Shown piece after piece: positions 1 through 7,730 of a DNA stretch of 18,920 nucleotides. The position numbers and the translations under genes are program-made. The number at the start of each line of letters is the position of its first letter. Positions within the stretch are counted from its first letter, which is position 1. This DNA comes from Thiobacillus sp. (GTDB lineage Bacteria; Pseudomonadota; Gammaproteobacteria; Burkholderiales; Thiobacillaceae): the NCBI GenBank assembly GCA_020216925.1, contig JAIWOL010000152.1, positions 1 to 18,920 of the forward strand, given 5' to 3'. The notes under the pieces were generated by a model that did no database searches, had not been told where the DNA came from, and worked only from the letters and a program-made list of their open reading frames with translations.

Positions 1-165
1 ATGCTGGCCCGCGAGCGTGGGGAAGTTGGGCACCTCGCTGACGCCGGCCGGCCCGTGGCAGGCGGCACAGGCGGCAGATTTGGCCTTGCCCGCTTCGGCA
101 TTGCCCTTGGCGTGTGCGGGTGACAGCAGCAAACAGGCGGCAAGAAGGAACAGGGGGCGGATCAT
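1..165 (-). CDS. c-type cytochrome, monoheme N-terminal part (truncated by window edge)
   Basis: This is the first 55 codons of a minus-strand gene that continues beyond the left edge. The product starts with a signal peptide of about 19 residues ([19 protein letters not shown]), followed by a mature part with the heme-attachment motif CAACH and the sequence [18 protein letters not shown], the usual start of a class I (c4/c5/c553-like) cytochrome fold. It is therefore a periplasmic electron carrier; partner and potential cannot be read. The ATG lies 11 nt after the stop of the upstream cytochrome gene, with an AGGAG ribosome-binding site overlapping that stop (TGAGGAG), so the two are very probably co-transcribed and translationally coupled. 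The missing C-terminus prevents checking for a second heme or the methionine ligand. Confidence 0.85.
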   Translation of the reverse strand, partial: MIRPLFLLAACLLLSPAHAKGNAEAGKAKSAACAACHGPAGVSEVPNFPTLAGQH

Positions 166-176
166 GTCTGGGCTCC

Positions 177-512
177 TCATTTGGCCGGGCCACTGTAGGA
201 CGAGGCGTAATAAGCGGCGAGATCTTCCATATCCTGCTCGGACAGACTGCCGGCAATACCTTTCATGCTGGGATGGTCGCGTTCTCCGGTCTTGTAGGCC
301 TTGAGCGCAGCGACGATATAATCGGCGTGTTGCCCACCCAGCTTGGGTACGCTGTAGACACTGGGATAGGCGGTGCGCCAGCCCGGAATGCCATGACACC
401 CGGCGCACATCGAGGTTTTGAGTTGTCCGGCCTTGGGGTCGCCCGCCGCCTGAACTGGCAGCGCCACCGCCAACAGCGCGGACGCGAATAGCGTCATGCT
501 GATGGGTTTCAT
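177..512 (-). CDS. c-type cytochrome, monoheme, class I (c553/c4-like)
   Basis: The 111-residue product has a signal peptide (about 1-22, cleavage near VQAA-GDP) and one heme-binding motif, CAGCH, at 36-40. A methionine at about 83 in the HPSMKGIAG segment is the likely distal heme ligand, and a C-terminal helix ([13 protein letters not shown]) is typical of small class I cytochromes c. It should be a soluble periplasmic electron carrier, plausibly between sulfur-oxidising dehydrogenases and a terminal oxidase, though the exact partner cannot be read. The start is supported by GAGGAA a few bases upstream. It is the first gene of a minus-strand pair with the truncated cytochrome downstream. 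A TATAAT box about 60 nt upstream is a candidate promoter. The family is sure; the specific name (c553, c5, c4-type half) is not. Confidence 0.88.
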   Translation of the reverse strand: MKPISMTLFASALLAVALPVQAAGDPKAGQLKTSMCAGCHGIPGWRTAYPSVYSVPKLGGQHADYIVAALKAYKTGERDHPSMKGIAGSLSEQDMEDLAAYYASSYSGPAK

Positions 513-546
513 CTTCCTCGCTCTCTCTGGTTGGATTGTCGTTCGA

Positions 547-563
547 CCCTGTCTTGGGCAGGG
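547..563. repeat. inverted repeat in the cytochrome leader
   Basis: CCCTG and CAGGG arms flank a 7-nt spacer. The flanks GTTCGAC and GGTTCGAA extend the symmetry imperfectly. It lies between the presumed -10 box (573-578) and the cytochrome start, so it would be in the 5' leader of that mRNA. It could be an operator or a leader hairpin; no T-run follows it, so it is not an obvious terminator. Confidence 0.35.
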
Positions 564-572
564 TTCGAATCG

Positions 573-578
573 ATTATA
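573..578 (-). promoter_or_regulatory. candidate -10 box for the cytochrome pair
   Basis: A perfect TATAAT reads on the minus strand, in the context CCTATAATCG that is also seen before nadK. A weak -35 candidate (TGGACT, 598-603) lies 19 bp upstream and overlaps the 11-bp palindrome GGACTCAGTCC (592-602), a possible operator. The predicted transcript would have a leader of about 50 nt before the ATG at 512. Confidence 0.45.
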
Positions 579-675
579 GGACGCTCAGGCAGGACTCAGT
601 CCACTGCAATCCTGAAAAAATCGTTTTATGACAAAGAGTTATAACATTATCTACTGATATTCTTCTGGAACGCGC

Positions 676-2475
676 ATGATCAATCTGCAAGCCTGCCCCC
701 TCTGGCTGTATCGTCTGCTGCCCTTTTTGAGATGGTGGCCGGAGGTGACCCGGAGCACGCTCAGGGCCGATGCCATCGCGGCCCTTACCGGGGCCTTGAT
801 CGTGCTGCCGCAGGCGGTGGCCTTTGCCACCATTGCCGGCCTGCCGCCGCAGTATGGTCTATACGCCGCCATGATTCCGGTGGTGGTCGCGGCGCTGTGG
901 GGGTCGAGCAAACATCTCGTCTCCGGCCCCACTACCGCAATTTCGATTGTGGTGTTCGCATCCATCAGCCCGCTGGCCGAACCCGGCACCGAGCAGTTCA
1001 TCGGGCTGGTGCTCACCCTGACTTTCCTCGCCGGCGTCATCCAGCTCGCCATGGGCATGGCGCGGCTGGGCACCCTGGTCAATTTCATTTCGCATACCGT
1101 GATCGTCGGCTTTACCGCCGGCGCTGCACTGCTCATCGCCAGCAGCCAGGTGAAAAATTTCTTTGGCGTGGAGATTCCGCGCGGTGCGCATTTTCACGAA
1201 GTGCTGATCCATTTCGGCCGGCACATTCTGGAAATCGAGCCCTGGGTGCTGGCGGTGAGTCTCGTCACCCTGGTCTGCGGCATTCTTTCCAAGCGCTATC
1301 TGAAAAAACTGCCTTACATGATCGTCGCCATGGTGGCGGGCAGCCTCTTTGCCGCCCTGATCAATTACACGATCGGCACCGAAAACAGCGGCATCCGCAC
1401 CGTCGGCGCGCTGGCGGCATCGTTCCCGCCTTTGTCCCTGCCCGATTTTTCCTGGGGCGCGATCAAGTCCACGTTGTTCCCGGCCATGATCGTCGCGATT
1501 CTGGCGCTGACCGAGGCCGTGGCCATCGCGCGCTCCGTGGCCACCAAATCAGACCAGCGCATCGACAGCAATCAGGAATTCATCGGCCAGGGCCTGGGCA
1601 ACATAGTCGGCAGCTTTTTCTCCGGCTATGCGTCGAGCGGCTCGTTCAACCGCAGTGGCGTGAACTACGCATCGGGGGCACAGACGCCTCTGGCGGCTGC
1701 CTTCTCGGCTGGCTTCCTGCTGGTGATCGTATTGCTGGTGGCTCCGCTCGCCGCCTATTTGCCGGTACCGGCGATGGCGGCGATTCTTTTCATCGTGGCC
1801 TGGAGCCTGATCGACTTCCACCACATCGGCGAAATCATCAAGCGGCACAAGCGCGAGCGCCTGATCCTGGCATTCACCTTCTTCGGCACACTCGTCGATC
1901 TGGAAAAAGGCATCTTCCTGGGCATACTGGTGTCGCTGCTGTTCTATCTCTACCGCACCTCGCGCCCTTCGATCCGCGAACTGATCCCCCCGGCGGAAGA
2001 AGCGGCGAATCCGCGGCGCAAGTTCGTCCCGGCGCAGAACGACGACGCACGCTGCCCGCAACTGGCGATCTTGCGCGTGGAAGGCTCCATTTTCTTTGGC
2101 GCGGTCGAATACGTGCAGCAGCATTTCCGCAACATCGACGAAGCCGAACCCGGCAGGAAACATCTGCTCATCACGTCGCGCGCTATGGGTTTCATCGACC
2201 TGGCGGGGGCCGACATGCTGGCCAAGGAAGCCACCCGCAGGCGCAAGCTGGGCGGCGGCCTGTATCTTGTGGGGGTGCAGCCCGATCTGTGCGAGATGCT
2301 GCGGCGTGGCGGCCAGGCCGATGTCATCGGCGAAGAACAGATCTTCCGGCACAAAGGGGATGCGATTCACTCGATCTATGCGCGTCTGGACAGCGCGGTG
2401 TGCCGAAGCTGCCAAGCACGCATTTTTCACGAATGCCACGCTGCCCTGCCGGATGGCAGCCCGCGTCAGGACTGA
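676..2475 (+). CDS. SulP family inorganic anion transporter with STAS domain
   Basis: This 599-residue protein has the two-part SulP (SLC26-like) layout: a hydrophobic multi-span transport domain (about 25-430) and a cytoplasmic STAS domain (about 460-570, starting LAILRVEGSIFFGAVEYV). The first membrane segment carries the SulP signature region (PQAVAFATIAGLPPQYGLYA), and VSGPTTAIS follows. Substrates in the family include sulfate, bicarbonate and dicarboxylates; the substrate here cannot be read. In a sulfur-oxidising autotroph, sulfate export or bicarbonate uptake are both plausible. The C-terminal tail after the STAS domain has clustered Cys/His (CRSC, then HECH). The ATG at 676 has only a weak GGAA upstream. 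It stands alone on the plus strand and converges on the nuclease gene with a 6-bp gap. Confidence 0.9.
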   Translation: MINLQACPLWLYRLLPFLRWWPEVTRSTLRADAIAALTGALIVLPQAVAFATIAGLPPQYGLYAAMIPVVVAALWGSSKHLVSGPTTAISIVVFASISPLAEPGTEQFIGLVLTLTFLAGVIQLAMGMARLGTLVNFISHTVIVGFTAGAALLIASSQVKNFFGVEIPRGAHFHEVLIHFGRHILEIEPWVLAVSLVTLVCGILSKRYLKKLPYMIVAMVAGSLFAALINYTIGTENSGIRTVGALAASFPPLSLPDFSWGAIKSTLFPAMIVAILALTEAVAIARSVATKSDQRIDSNQEFIGQGLGNIVGSFFSGYASSGSFNRSGVNYASGAQTPLAAAFSAGFLLVIVLLVAPLAAYLPVPAMAAILFIVAWSLIDFHHIGEIIKRHKRERLILAFTFFGTLVDLEKGIFLGILVSLLFYLYRTSRPSIRELIPPAEEAANPRRKFVPAQNDDARCPQLAILRVEGSIFFGAVEYVQQHFRNIDEAEPGRKHLLITSRAMGFIDLAGADMLAKEATRRRKLGGGLYLVGVQPDLCEMLRRGGQADVIGEEQIFRHKGDAIHSIYARLDSAVCRSCQARIFHECHAALPDGSPRQD

Positions 2476-2481
2476 TTCGGC

Positions 2482-2958
2482 TCACGGCTCACTGTGCCCG
2501 GCCCGCCAGTCCCACGGCGGCACAGGCTGGTCTGCCGACCACAGGCCCAGCTTGTTCTGGCGCGCCGCGTCGGCCAGGCGACGCAATTCGGCAGGCGCCC
2601 TGCCTGTCGCCCAGGCGTGGCCTTGCGCGACCAGCTGCGTGCTGGCATCGTCGCCGGCGACATTGAGCCAGCCGATGCGCCGGCCGTAGCGGTCGGTGGC
2701 GAGGCTGTCGAACGTGGCGCGCCGTTTCAAAACCAGCGACTTGAGTGCGCGCGCGGCAGCCGCGCCGTGCGGCTGGCCGCTTTCCGGCGCGTCGATGCCC
2801 GCCAGACGAAGCTTGAGAAAAGCGCGCGACAGCGGGGCGTAGTGATCGGGTTTGAACAACACGGTGTCGCCGTCGATGACGACGATGACCACGCCCGAGA
2901 GCGTTTCTGCGCGCGCCGTGGCCGCCAGGCACAGCAGCAGACAGACGAGCAGCCTCAA
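2482..2958 (-). CDS. secreted thermonuclease-like protein (staphylococcal nuclease fold)
   Basis: Reading from a TTG at 2958 gives 158 residues with a clean signal peptide (MRLLVCLLLCLAATARA) and then an SNase domain. The calcium-site motif DGDT is at about 29-32. The catalytic residues of micrococcal nuclease have equivalents: Arg51 and Glu59 in RLAGIDAPE, and Arg93 in DRYGRR. It should be a periplasmic or secreted Ca2+-dependent nuclease. A longer reading from ATG 3060 would add 34 residues rich in Arg/His/Gly inside recN and bury the signal peptide, so the TTG start is preferred. That TTG overlaps the recN TGA (TTGA), implying translational coupling. The family is certain; the start is an inference. 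Many bacteria carry similar proteins of unproven physiological role. Confidence 0.85.
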   Translation of the reverse strand: MRLLVCLLLCLAATARAETLSGVVIVVIDGDTVLFKPDHYAPLSRAFLKLRLAGIDAPESGQPHGAAAARALKSLVLKRRATFDSLATDRYGRRIGWLNVAGDDASTQLVAQGHAWATGRAPAELRRLADAARQNKLGLWSADQPVPPWDWRAGHSEP

Positions 2959-4610
2959 CCGGCGAGCATCTCGGCGGCGTGCTGCCGGGTGGTGGCGGTG
3001 AGCGTGGCCCCGCCAAGCATGCGGGCGATTTCCTCCACCCGCGCCGCCGCATCCAGACATTCGATTGCCGACGTCACCCCCTCACCGGAGGCGCGCCTGG
3101 CCACGCGCAGGTGATGCGCGCCGCGCGCTGCCACCTGCGGCAGGTGCGTAATGACCAGAACTTGCCGGGTTTCGCCCAGGCGCGCCAGCCGCCGGCCCAC
3201 GGCTTCAGCCACGCCGCCGCCTATCCCCACGTCGACCTCGTCGAAGATCAGCGTGGGCACGCCCGCCACGCCGGACAGCGCGGTCTGGATCGCCAGGCTG
3301 ACGCGCGACAGCTCACCCCCCGACGCCACTTTGCCAAGTGGCCCGGGCGCGAGGCCCGGATGGCTGGCGACACGGAATTCGACGTCTTCCAGCCCGTAGG
3401 CGCGCGGCTCCTGCAGCGGCAGCAACACGATGTCGAAATGCCCGCCTGCCAGCGCCAGCTCACGCATGGCGGCGGTAACTTCGGCGGCCAGCGCATGCGC
3501 CGCTTCGCGCCGCTGCGCCGACAGGCGCTGCGCGGCCGCACGGCAAGTCCGCTCCGCCTGCTCTTCTGCGGCCGCAAGGGCGTCGAGGTCCTCACTCGCG
3601 GCCAGTTCGGCCAGCCGCGCCCCGAACTGGTCGCGCAAGGCGGCAAGCGCGTCGGGCCGGACGCGATGTTTGCGCGCCAGCCGGTGCATCTCTGCCATGC
3701 GTTGGTCGAGTTCGGCCAGCCGCTCGGGGTCGAAGCTGAGCTGGCCGGCGTAGCGGCGCAGGGCATGCACCGCTTCGGCAACGTCGGCGCTGGCGGTTTC
3801 GAGCAGGCCGGCCACGTCGGCCAGGCTGTCGTCCAGCGCGCGCAGGGTTTCAAGCCGTGCGGCAAGCTGGCCAAGTTGTACGGTAACGGCCGCCTCGCCT
3901 TCGTCCAGACCGTCGAGCAGCGCCTGGTTGCCCTCGACGAGCGCCGTGACGTGCGCCAGCCGCGCGTGTTCGGACTGAAGCGCTTCCCAGCGATCGAGGT
4001 CGTCGCCCAACGCGCCGAGCTCCTCCATCGCAAGCTGCAAACCCTCGCGTTCGATGTGTCTTGCCTGACCACTGGTTTCGCTCTCGACCCTGCGACGCCG
4101 GGCCTGCTGCCACTGCCGCCAGGCTTGCGCCACCTCCGCCGCCGCGTCGTCTGCACGGGCGTAGGCATCGAGCATGGCACGCTGAGCATCGGCACGCAGC
4201 AGGGCGTGGTGGGCGTGCTGGCCGTGGATGTCGATCAGGTGTTCGGCAGCCTCCTTGAGCTGCGTGAGCGTGGCGGCGCTGCCGTTGACGAAGGCGCGCG
4301 AGCGCCCGCCTGCGTCGATGACGCGGCGCAGGATGAGCGTGTCTTCTTCGCTGCCGAAACCGGCGTTATCGAGCCAGGCCGCGAACGCGGGCAGACCGGC
4401 GATGTGGAATTCGGCAGCGATCTCGGCGCGCGACGCGCCCGGCCGCACCACGCCGGCCTCGGCACGATCGCCCAGCGCCAGCGCCAGCGCGTCGACGAGG
4501 ATGGATTTGCCGGCACCGGTTTCTCCGGTGAGCACAGTCAGTCCGGGCTCGAAATCGAGTTCTACGGATTCGGCCAGGAGGTAGTTGCGAATGGAAAGAT
4601 GTCTGAGCAT
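2955..4610 (-). CDS. recN: DNA repair protein RecN
   Basis: The 551-residue product is an SMC-like ATPase of the usual RecN length, acting in double-strand break repair. It has an N-terminal Walker A motif GETGAGKS at 29-36, with the QHAHHALL segment of the RecN head after it, a long Ala/Glu/Arg-rich coiled-coil middle (about 150-380), and a C-terminal head with the ABC signature ASGGELSR, Walker B LIFDEVDVGIGG and switch histidine VITHLPQVAA (about 425-490). It starts 7 nt after the nadK stop, so the two are probably one transcript. Its stop overlaps the nuclease TTG start. I found no LexA-type operator beside it, so SOS control, known for recN elsewhere, is not visible here. Confidence 0.96.
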   Translation of the reverse strand: MLRHLSIRNYLLAESVELDFEPGLTVLTGETGAGKSILVDALALALGDRAEAGVVRPGASRAEIAAEFHIAGLPAFAAWLDNAGFGSEEDTLILRRVIDAGGRSRAFVNGSAATLTQLKEAAEHLIDIHGQHAHHALLRADAQRAMLDAYARADDAAAEVAQAWRQWQQARRRRVESETSGQARHIEREGLQLAMEELGALGDDLDRWEALQSEHARLAHVTALVEGNQALLDGLDEGEAAVTVQLGQLAARLETLRALDDSLADVAGLLETASADVAEAVHALRRYAGQLSFDPERLAELDQRMAEMHRLARKHRVRPDALAALRDQFGARLAELAASEDLDALAAAEEQAERTCRAAAQRLSAQRREAAHALAAEVTAAMRELALAGGHFDIVLLPLQEPRAYGLEDVEFRVASHPGLAPGPLGKVASGGELSRVSLAIQTALSGVAGVPTLIFDEVDVGIGGGVAEAVGRRLARLGETRQVLVITHLPQVAARGAHHLRVARRASGEGVTSAIECLDAAARVEEIARMLGGATLTATTRQHAAEMLAG

Positions 4611-4617
4611 GGCCCGC

Positions 4618-5490
4618 TCAAAGTCTTTTGCCCCAGTGCAGTTTTTGCCGCAGCGTATCGTAGTAGCTGTAGGAATGCGGATGCAGCAGGGTCACGGGAC
4701 GGCTGGCACGGGTGATCCACACATGGTCGCCACTCATCAGGTCGAAATGCATCTGGCCGTCGAAGTGCACACGCGCGTCGTCTGCGTAGGTGAGCGTGAG
4801 TTCGATGCGCGAATGGCTGCTGACGACAATGGGTCGGGCCGACAGGGTGTGCGGACAGATGGGCACCAGCGCCACGGCCTCCAGCGTGGGGTGCACGATG
4901 GGCCCGCCCGCCGACAACGCATAGGCGGTGGTGCCGGTGGGGCTGGTGACCACCAGGCCGTCGGCACGCTGGCTGTAGACGAACTCGCTGTTGATGGCGA
5001 TTTCCAGGTCGATGAGCCGCCCGGAGCCGCCTTTGCCGACGACCACGTCATTGAACGCGGTGGACTCGAACACCCGTTCGCCATTGCGGCGGATCTGGCC
5101 GTTGAGCAGGATGCGCTCTTCCGCCACGTACTGACCGGAAAGAATCTCGGCCACCGCGTCGTACATGTCGTCCACGGTGATATCGGTCAGAAAGCCCAGC
5201 CGCCCCTGATTGATGCCGATGAGCGGCGCTCCCGCGGATGCCAGTTCGCGCGCGATCGACAACATGGTGCCGTCGCCCCCCATGACCACCACCACATCAC
5301 TCTCCGTCGCCAGATCATGCAGGTTGCGGTGCGGACAGTCGCGGATGTTCAGCCGCTCGGCGGTCTGGCTCGCCAGCATCACGGCATGGCCGCGACCACG
5401 CAGAAATTCCCCCAGCCGGCAAACGGAATCGTGCATCCCGGGGTTGTCGTACTTGCCGACCAGGCCGACGGTATGGAAGGGTGTTTGCAT
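4618..5490 (-). CDS. nadK: NAD kinase
   Basis: NAD kinase phosphorylates NAD+ to NADP+ in the cytoplasm. The 290-residue length is normal. Diagnostic motifs are GGDGTML at 71-77, GINQGRLGFLTDI around 92-104, the FNDVVV segment at 146-151 and SPTGTTAYALSAGGP at 183-197. The start (MQTPFHTVGLVGKYDNPGM) matches the family N-terminus. No Shine-Dalgarno sequence precedes the ATG; instead a TATAAT box ends 8 nt before it, so the mRNA may be leaderless or nearly so. It heads the minus-strand nadK-recN-nuclease group and is divergent from hrcA. Confidence 0.96.
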   Translation of the reverse strand: MQTPFHTVGLVGKYDNPGMHDSVCRLGEFLRGRGHAVMLASQTAERLNIRDCPHRNLHDLATESDVVVVMGGDGTMLSIARELASAGAPLIGINQGRLGFLTDITVDDMYDAVAEILSGQYVAEERILLNGQIRRNGERVFESTAFNDVVVGKGGSGRLIDLEIAINSEFVYSQRADGLVVTSPTGTTAYALSAGGPIVHPTLEAVALVPICPHTLSARPIVVSSHSRIELTLTYADDARVHFDGQMHFDLMSGDHVWITRASRPVTLLHPHSYSYYDTLRQKLHWGKRL

Positions 5491-5498
5491 GACACGCG

Positions 5499-5504
5499 AT
5501 TATA
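5499..5504 (-). promoter_or_regulatory. -10 box of nadK, very close to its start codon
   Basis: TATAAT on the minus strand, in CCCCTATAATCG. Only 8 nt separate it from the nadK ATG (5490), so transcription would begin at or within 2-3 nt of the ATG. No good -35 hexamer is seen at 16-18 bp. The box mirrors the hrcA box across the intergenic region. Confidence 0.5.
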
Positions 5505-5517
5505 GGGGCAGTCGCAA

Positions 5518-5531
5518 GATTCGAGATTCGA
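5518..5531 (+). repeat. tandem 7-bp direct repeat
   Basis: GATTCGA occurs twice without spacing, just inside the nadK promoter. The second copy overlaps the left arm of the large inverted repeat. It may be part of the same regulatory structure. Confidence 0.5.
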
Positions 5532-5575
5532 GATGCAGGCAGGCCCGGGCCAAGAGGGTTTGCCTGCATCTCGAA
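5527..5575. repeat. perfect 15-bp inverted repeat between nadK and hrcA
   Basis: TTCGAGATGCAGGCA (5527-5541) and its exact complement TGCCTGCATCTCGAA (5561-5575) are separated by 19 bp. The spacer contains a second, self-complementary element, GGCCCGGGCC (5542-5551). The structure sits centrally between two divergent -10 boxes, so it could be a shared operator; as RNA it would be a strong hairpin upstream of either TSS. It does not match CIRCE (TTAGCACTC-N9-GAGTGCTAA), the HrcA target. Confidence 0.85.
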
Positions 5576-5597
5576 ACTTGCCTCTGGTAACTGCCTC

Positions 5598-5603
5598 TAT
5601 AAT
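5598..5603 (+). promoter_or_regulatory. -10 box of hrcA, six bases before its start codon
   Basis: TATAAT in ACTGCCTCTATAATCC ends 6 nt before the hrcA ATG (5610), which would place the start site at about the A of the ATG. No Shine-Dalgarno sequence is present, consistent with a leaderless mRNA. The -35 region (AACTTG, 5575-5580, 17-bp spacing) is weak. The surrounding bases match the nadK promoter in inverse orientation. Confidence 0.5.
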
Positions 5604-5609
5604 CCGGCC

Positions 5610-6629
5610 ATGCTCACTGATCGCGCCCAAATCCTGCTGAAGACCCTGGTCGAACGCTATATCGCCGATGGCGAGCCGGTGGGGTCGCGCACCCTGTCCA
5701 AACACTCCGGGCTCGACCTCTCGCCTGCCAGCATCCGCAACGTGATGGCCGACCTGGAAGAAATGGGCTTTGTCACCAGCCCGCACACTTCGGCAGGCCG
5801 GGTGCCTACGCCGCGCGGCTACCGCTTTTTCGTCGACGCCCTGCTCACCGTGCGCCCGCTCGCACAGGTGGAAGTCGCCCAACTCGAATCCTGTCTCGCC
5901 CCGTCCGATCCGCAACGCCTGATCGCTTCAGCTTCTTCGCTGCTGTCCGACCTGTCGCATTTTGCCGGACTGGTGATGACCCCGCGCCGCAACCCGGCAT
6001 TCCGCCAGATCGAATTTCTGAGCCTTTCCGACAAGCGCATCCTGCTCATCATCGTGACGATGGAAGGCGAAGTCGAAAACCGCGTCATTCTCACCGACAC
6101 GCCCTACTCCGCCTCGGCGCTGACCGAAGCCGCCAATTACTTCAACCAGCATTTTGCTGGCCACCGCTTCGACCAGGTACGCAGCAAGCTGCGCGACGAA
6201 CTCGGCCGGATGCGCGACGACATCACGCGGCTGATGGCGGCGGCAGTGGATGCCGGCAGCCAGGCGCTCGACCCCGGCCAGGAAAGCATGGTGGTATCGG
6301 GCAGCCGCAACCTGCTCGACGTGGAAGAGCTTTCCGGCAACATGCGCACCCTGCGCCGCCTGTTCGACGCATTCGAACAGAAAACCGGCCTGTTGCAACT
6401 GCTCGACCAGTCGCGCAGCGCCGCCGGCGTGCAGATATTCATCGGCGGCGAATCCGATCTGTTGCCGCTGGACGAGTGCAGCCTCGTCACCGCGCCCTAT
6501 TCGGTTGACGGGCAAGTCGTCGGCACGCTCGGCGTGGTGGGCCCCACCCGCATGGCTTACGAACGCGTCGTGCCCATCGTCGACATCACCGCCAAACTTT
6601 TATCGAGCGCCCTCTCGCATCACGGATGA
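5610..6629 (+). CDS. hrcA: heat-inducible transcription repressor HrcA
   Basis: HrcA represses heat-shock operons by binding the CIRCE operator, with GroEL promoting its activity. The 339-residue product has the N-terminal winged-helix domain (about 1-75: [35 protein letters not shown], then [14 protein letters not shown]), a middle region, and a C-terminal effector domain ([16 protein letters not shown] segment near 295, [16 protein letters not shown] near 315-330). The ATG lacks a Shine-Dalgarno sequence and follows a -10 box by 6 nt. Its stop overlaps the hemH start (ATGA). No CIRCE element or grpE/dnaK/groE gene lies in the window, so its targets are elsewhere. The identification is firm. 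Confidence 0.95.
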   Translation: MLTDRAQILLKTLVERYIADGEPVGSRTLSKHSGLDLSPASIRNVMADLEEMGFVTSPHTSAGRVPTPRGYRFFVDALLTVRPLAQVEVAQLESCLAPSDPQRLIASASSLLSDLSHFAGLVMTPRRNPAFRQIEFLSLSDKRILLIIVTMEGEVENRVILTDTPYSASALTEAANYFNQHFAGHRFDQVRSKLRDELGRMRDDITRLMAAAVDAGSQALDPGQESMVVSGSRNLLDVEELSGNMRTLRRLFDAFEQKTGLLQLLDQSRSAAGVQIFIGGESDLLPLDECSLVTAPYSVDGQVVGTLGVVGPTRMAYERVVPIVDITAKLLSSALSHHG

Positions 6630-7729
6630 ATTACCCAAAAGAGCCGGAATACACACATGGCCAGCCCACCCGCACCGGGGTGCTGCTGCTCAACCTGGGC
6701 ACGCCCGAGGCCCCCACGGCCAAGGCCTTGCGCCCCTATCTCAAGCAGTTTCTTTCCGACCCCCGGGTGGTAGAGATTCCGCGCGCGATCTGGTGGCTGA
6801 TCCTGAACGGCGTCATTCTCAACACGCGCCCCAGGAAATCTGCCGAAAAATACGCCGCGATCTGGACCGCCGACGGCTCGCCGCTCAAGGTCCACACCGA
6901 AAAGCAGGCCAAGCTGCTGAAGGGCTGGCTCGGTGAGCAGCTTGCCTCGCCCCTGCAGGTTGAATACGCGATGCGCTACGGCTCCCCCTCTATCCCTGAA
7001 ACGCTCGCACGCATGAAGGCCAATGGCTGCGACCGCATCCTGCTTCTGCCTGCCTACCCGCAGTACGCCGCGTCGTCCACGGCTACCGCCCACGACATGG
7101 CCTTTGCCTGGCTGCAAAGCGTGCGCAACCAGCCGGCGCTGCGCACCGTCAAGCATTACCACGACCACCCCGGTTACATTCAGGCACTCGCTGCCAATAT
7201 CCACGACTACTGGCAAATGCACGGCCGTCCGGACGTGCTGGTAATGAGCTTTCACGGCGTACCGCGCTACACGCTCGACAAGGGCGACCCCTATCACTGC
7301 GAATGCCAGAAAACCGGCCGGCTGCTCGCCAGCGCGCTGGGACTCGAAGCGCACCAGTTCCGCCTCAGCTTCCAGTCGCGATTCGGCCGCGCCGAATGGC
7401 TCCAGCCCTATACCGACAAAACCCTGGAAACCCTGGGCCGCGAAGGCGTTGGCCGCGTCGATATCGTCGCTCCCGGCTTCACAGCCGATTGCCTGGAAAC
7501 CCTGGAAGAACTGGCGATGGAAGGCCGCGAAACCTTTCTCACCGCCGGCGGCAAGGCATTCCACTACATCCCCGCGCTCAACGAACACCCGGAATGGATC
7601 GACGCTCTGGGCCGCATCGCGCTGGAAAATCTGGGCGGCTGGGTCAGTGCGAACTGGGATCGCGACGCTGACACGCTGGCACGCGAAGCCTCGCGCCAAC
7701 GCGCCCTGCAAGTCGGGGCAAAACAATAA
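6626..7729 (+). CDS. hemH: ferrochelatase
   Basis: Ferrochelatase inserts Fe2+ into protoporphyrin IX, the last step of protoheme synthesis. The 367-residue product has the family N-terminus ([20 protein letters not shown]), the catalytic histidine in MSFHGVP (His210) and the conserved acidic motif [13 protein letters not shown] (from 283, with Glu291 the likely partner of the histidine). The segment [13 protein letters not shown] is also typical of proteobacterial HemH. There is no C-terminal Cys-rich extension, so no 2Fe-2S cluster is expected. Its ATG overlaps the hrcA stop by 4 nt, indicating coupling, and a terminator follows directly. Demand for heme in this organism should be high, given the several c-type cytochromes nearby. 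Confidence 0.96.
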   Translation: MNYPKEPEYTHGQPTRTGVLLLNLGTPEAPTAKALRPYLKQFLSDPRVVEIPRAIWWLILNGVILNTRPRKSAEKYAAIWTADGSPLKVHTEKQAKLLKGWLGEQLASPLQVEYAMRYGSPSIPETLARMKANGCDRILLLPAYPQYAASSTATAHDMAFAWLQSVRNQPALRTVKHYHDHPGYIQALAANIHDYWQMHGRPDVLVMSFHGVPRYTLDKGDPYHCECQKTGRLLASALGLEAHQFRLSFQSRFGRAEWLQPYTDKTLETLGREGVGRVDIVAPGFTADCLETLEELAMEGRETFLTAGGKAFHYIPALNEHPEWIDALGRIALENLGGWVSANWDRDADTLAREASRQRALQVGAKQ

Positions 7730-7730
7730 T

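Noticed and set aside
551..580. GGGTTCGAATC resembling a tRNA T-arm on the plus strand
   Set aside because: The T-stem does not close as a 5-bp helix with the following bases, and no anticodon arm, acceptor stem or CCA is present. It is more simply part of the flanking inverted repeat.
732..2666. 644-codon plus-strand open frame in another frame of the SulP gene
   Set aside because: Strongly Arg/His/Ala-rich with no membrane segments or motifs; the SulP frame is clearly the coding one.
2979..4715. 578-codon plus-strand open frame opposite recN
   Set aside because: Composition is that of a GC-rich antisense shadow; the opposite strand has all RecN motifs in order.
5527..5575. CIRCE operator for HrcA autoregulation
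   Set aside because: The arms and the 19-bp spacer do not match TTAGCACTC-N9-GAGTGCTAA.
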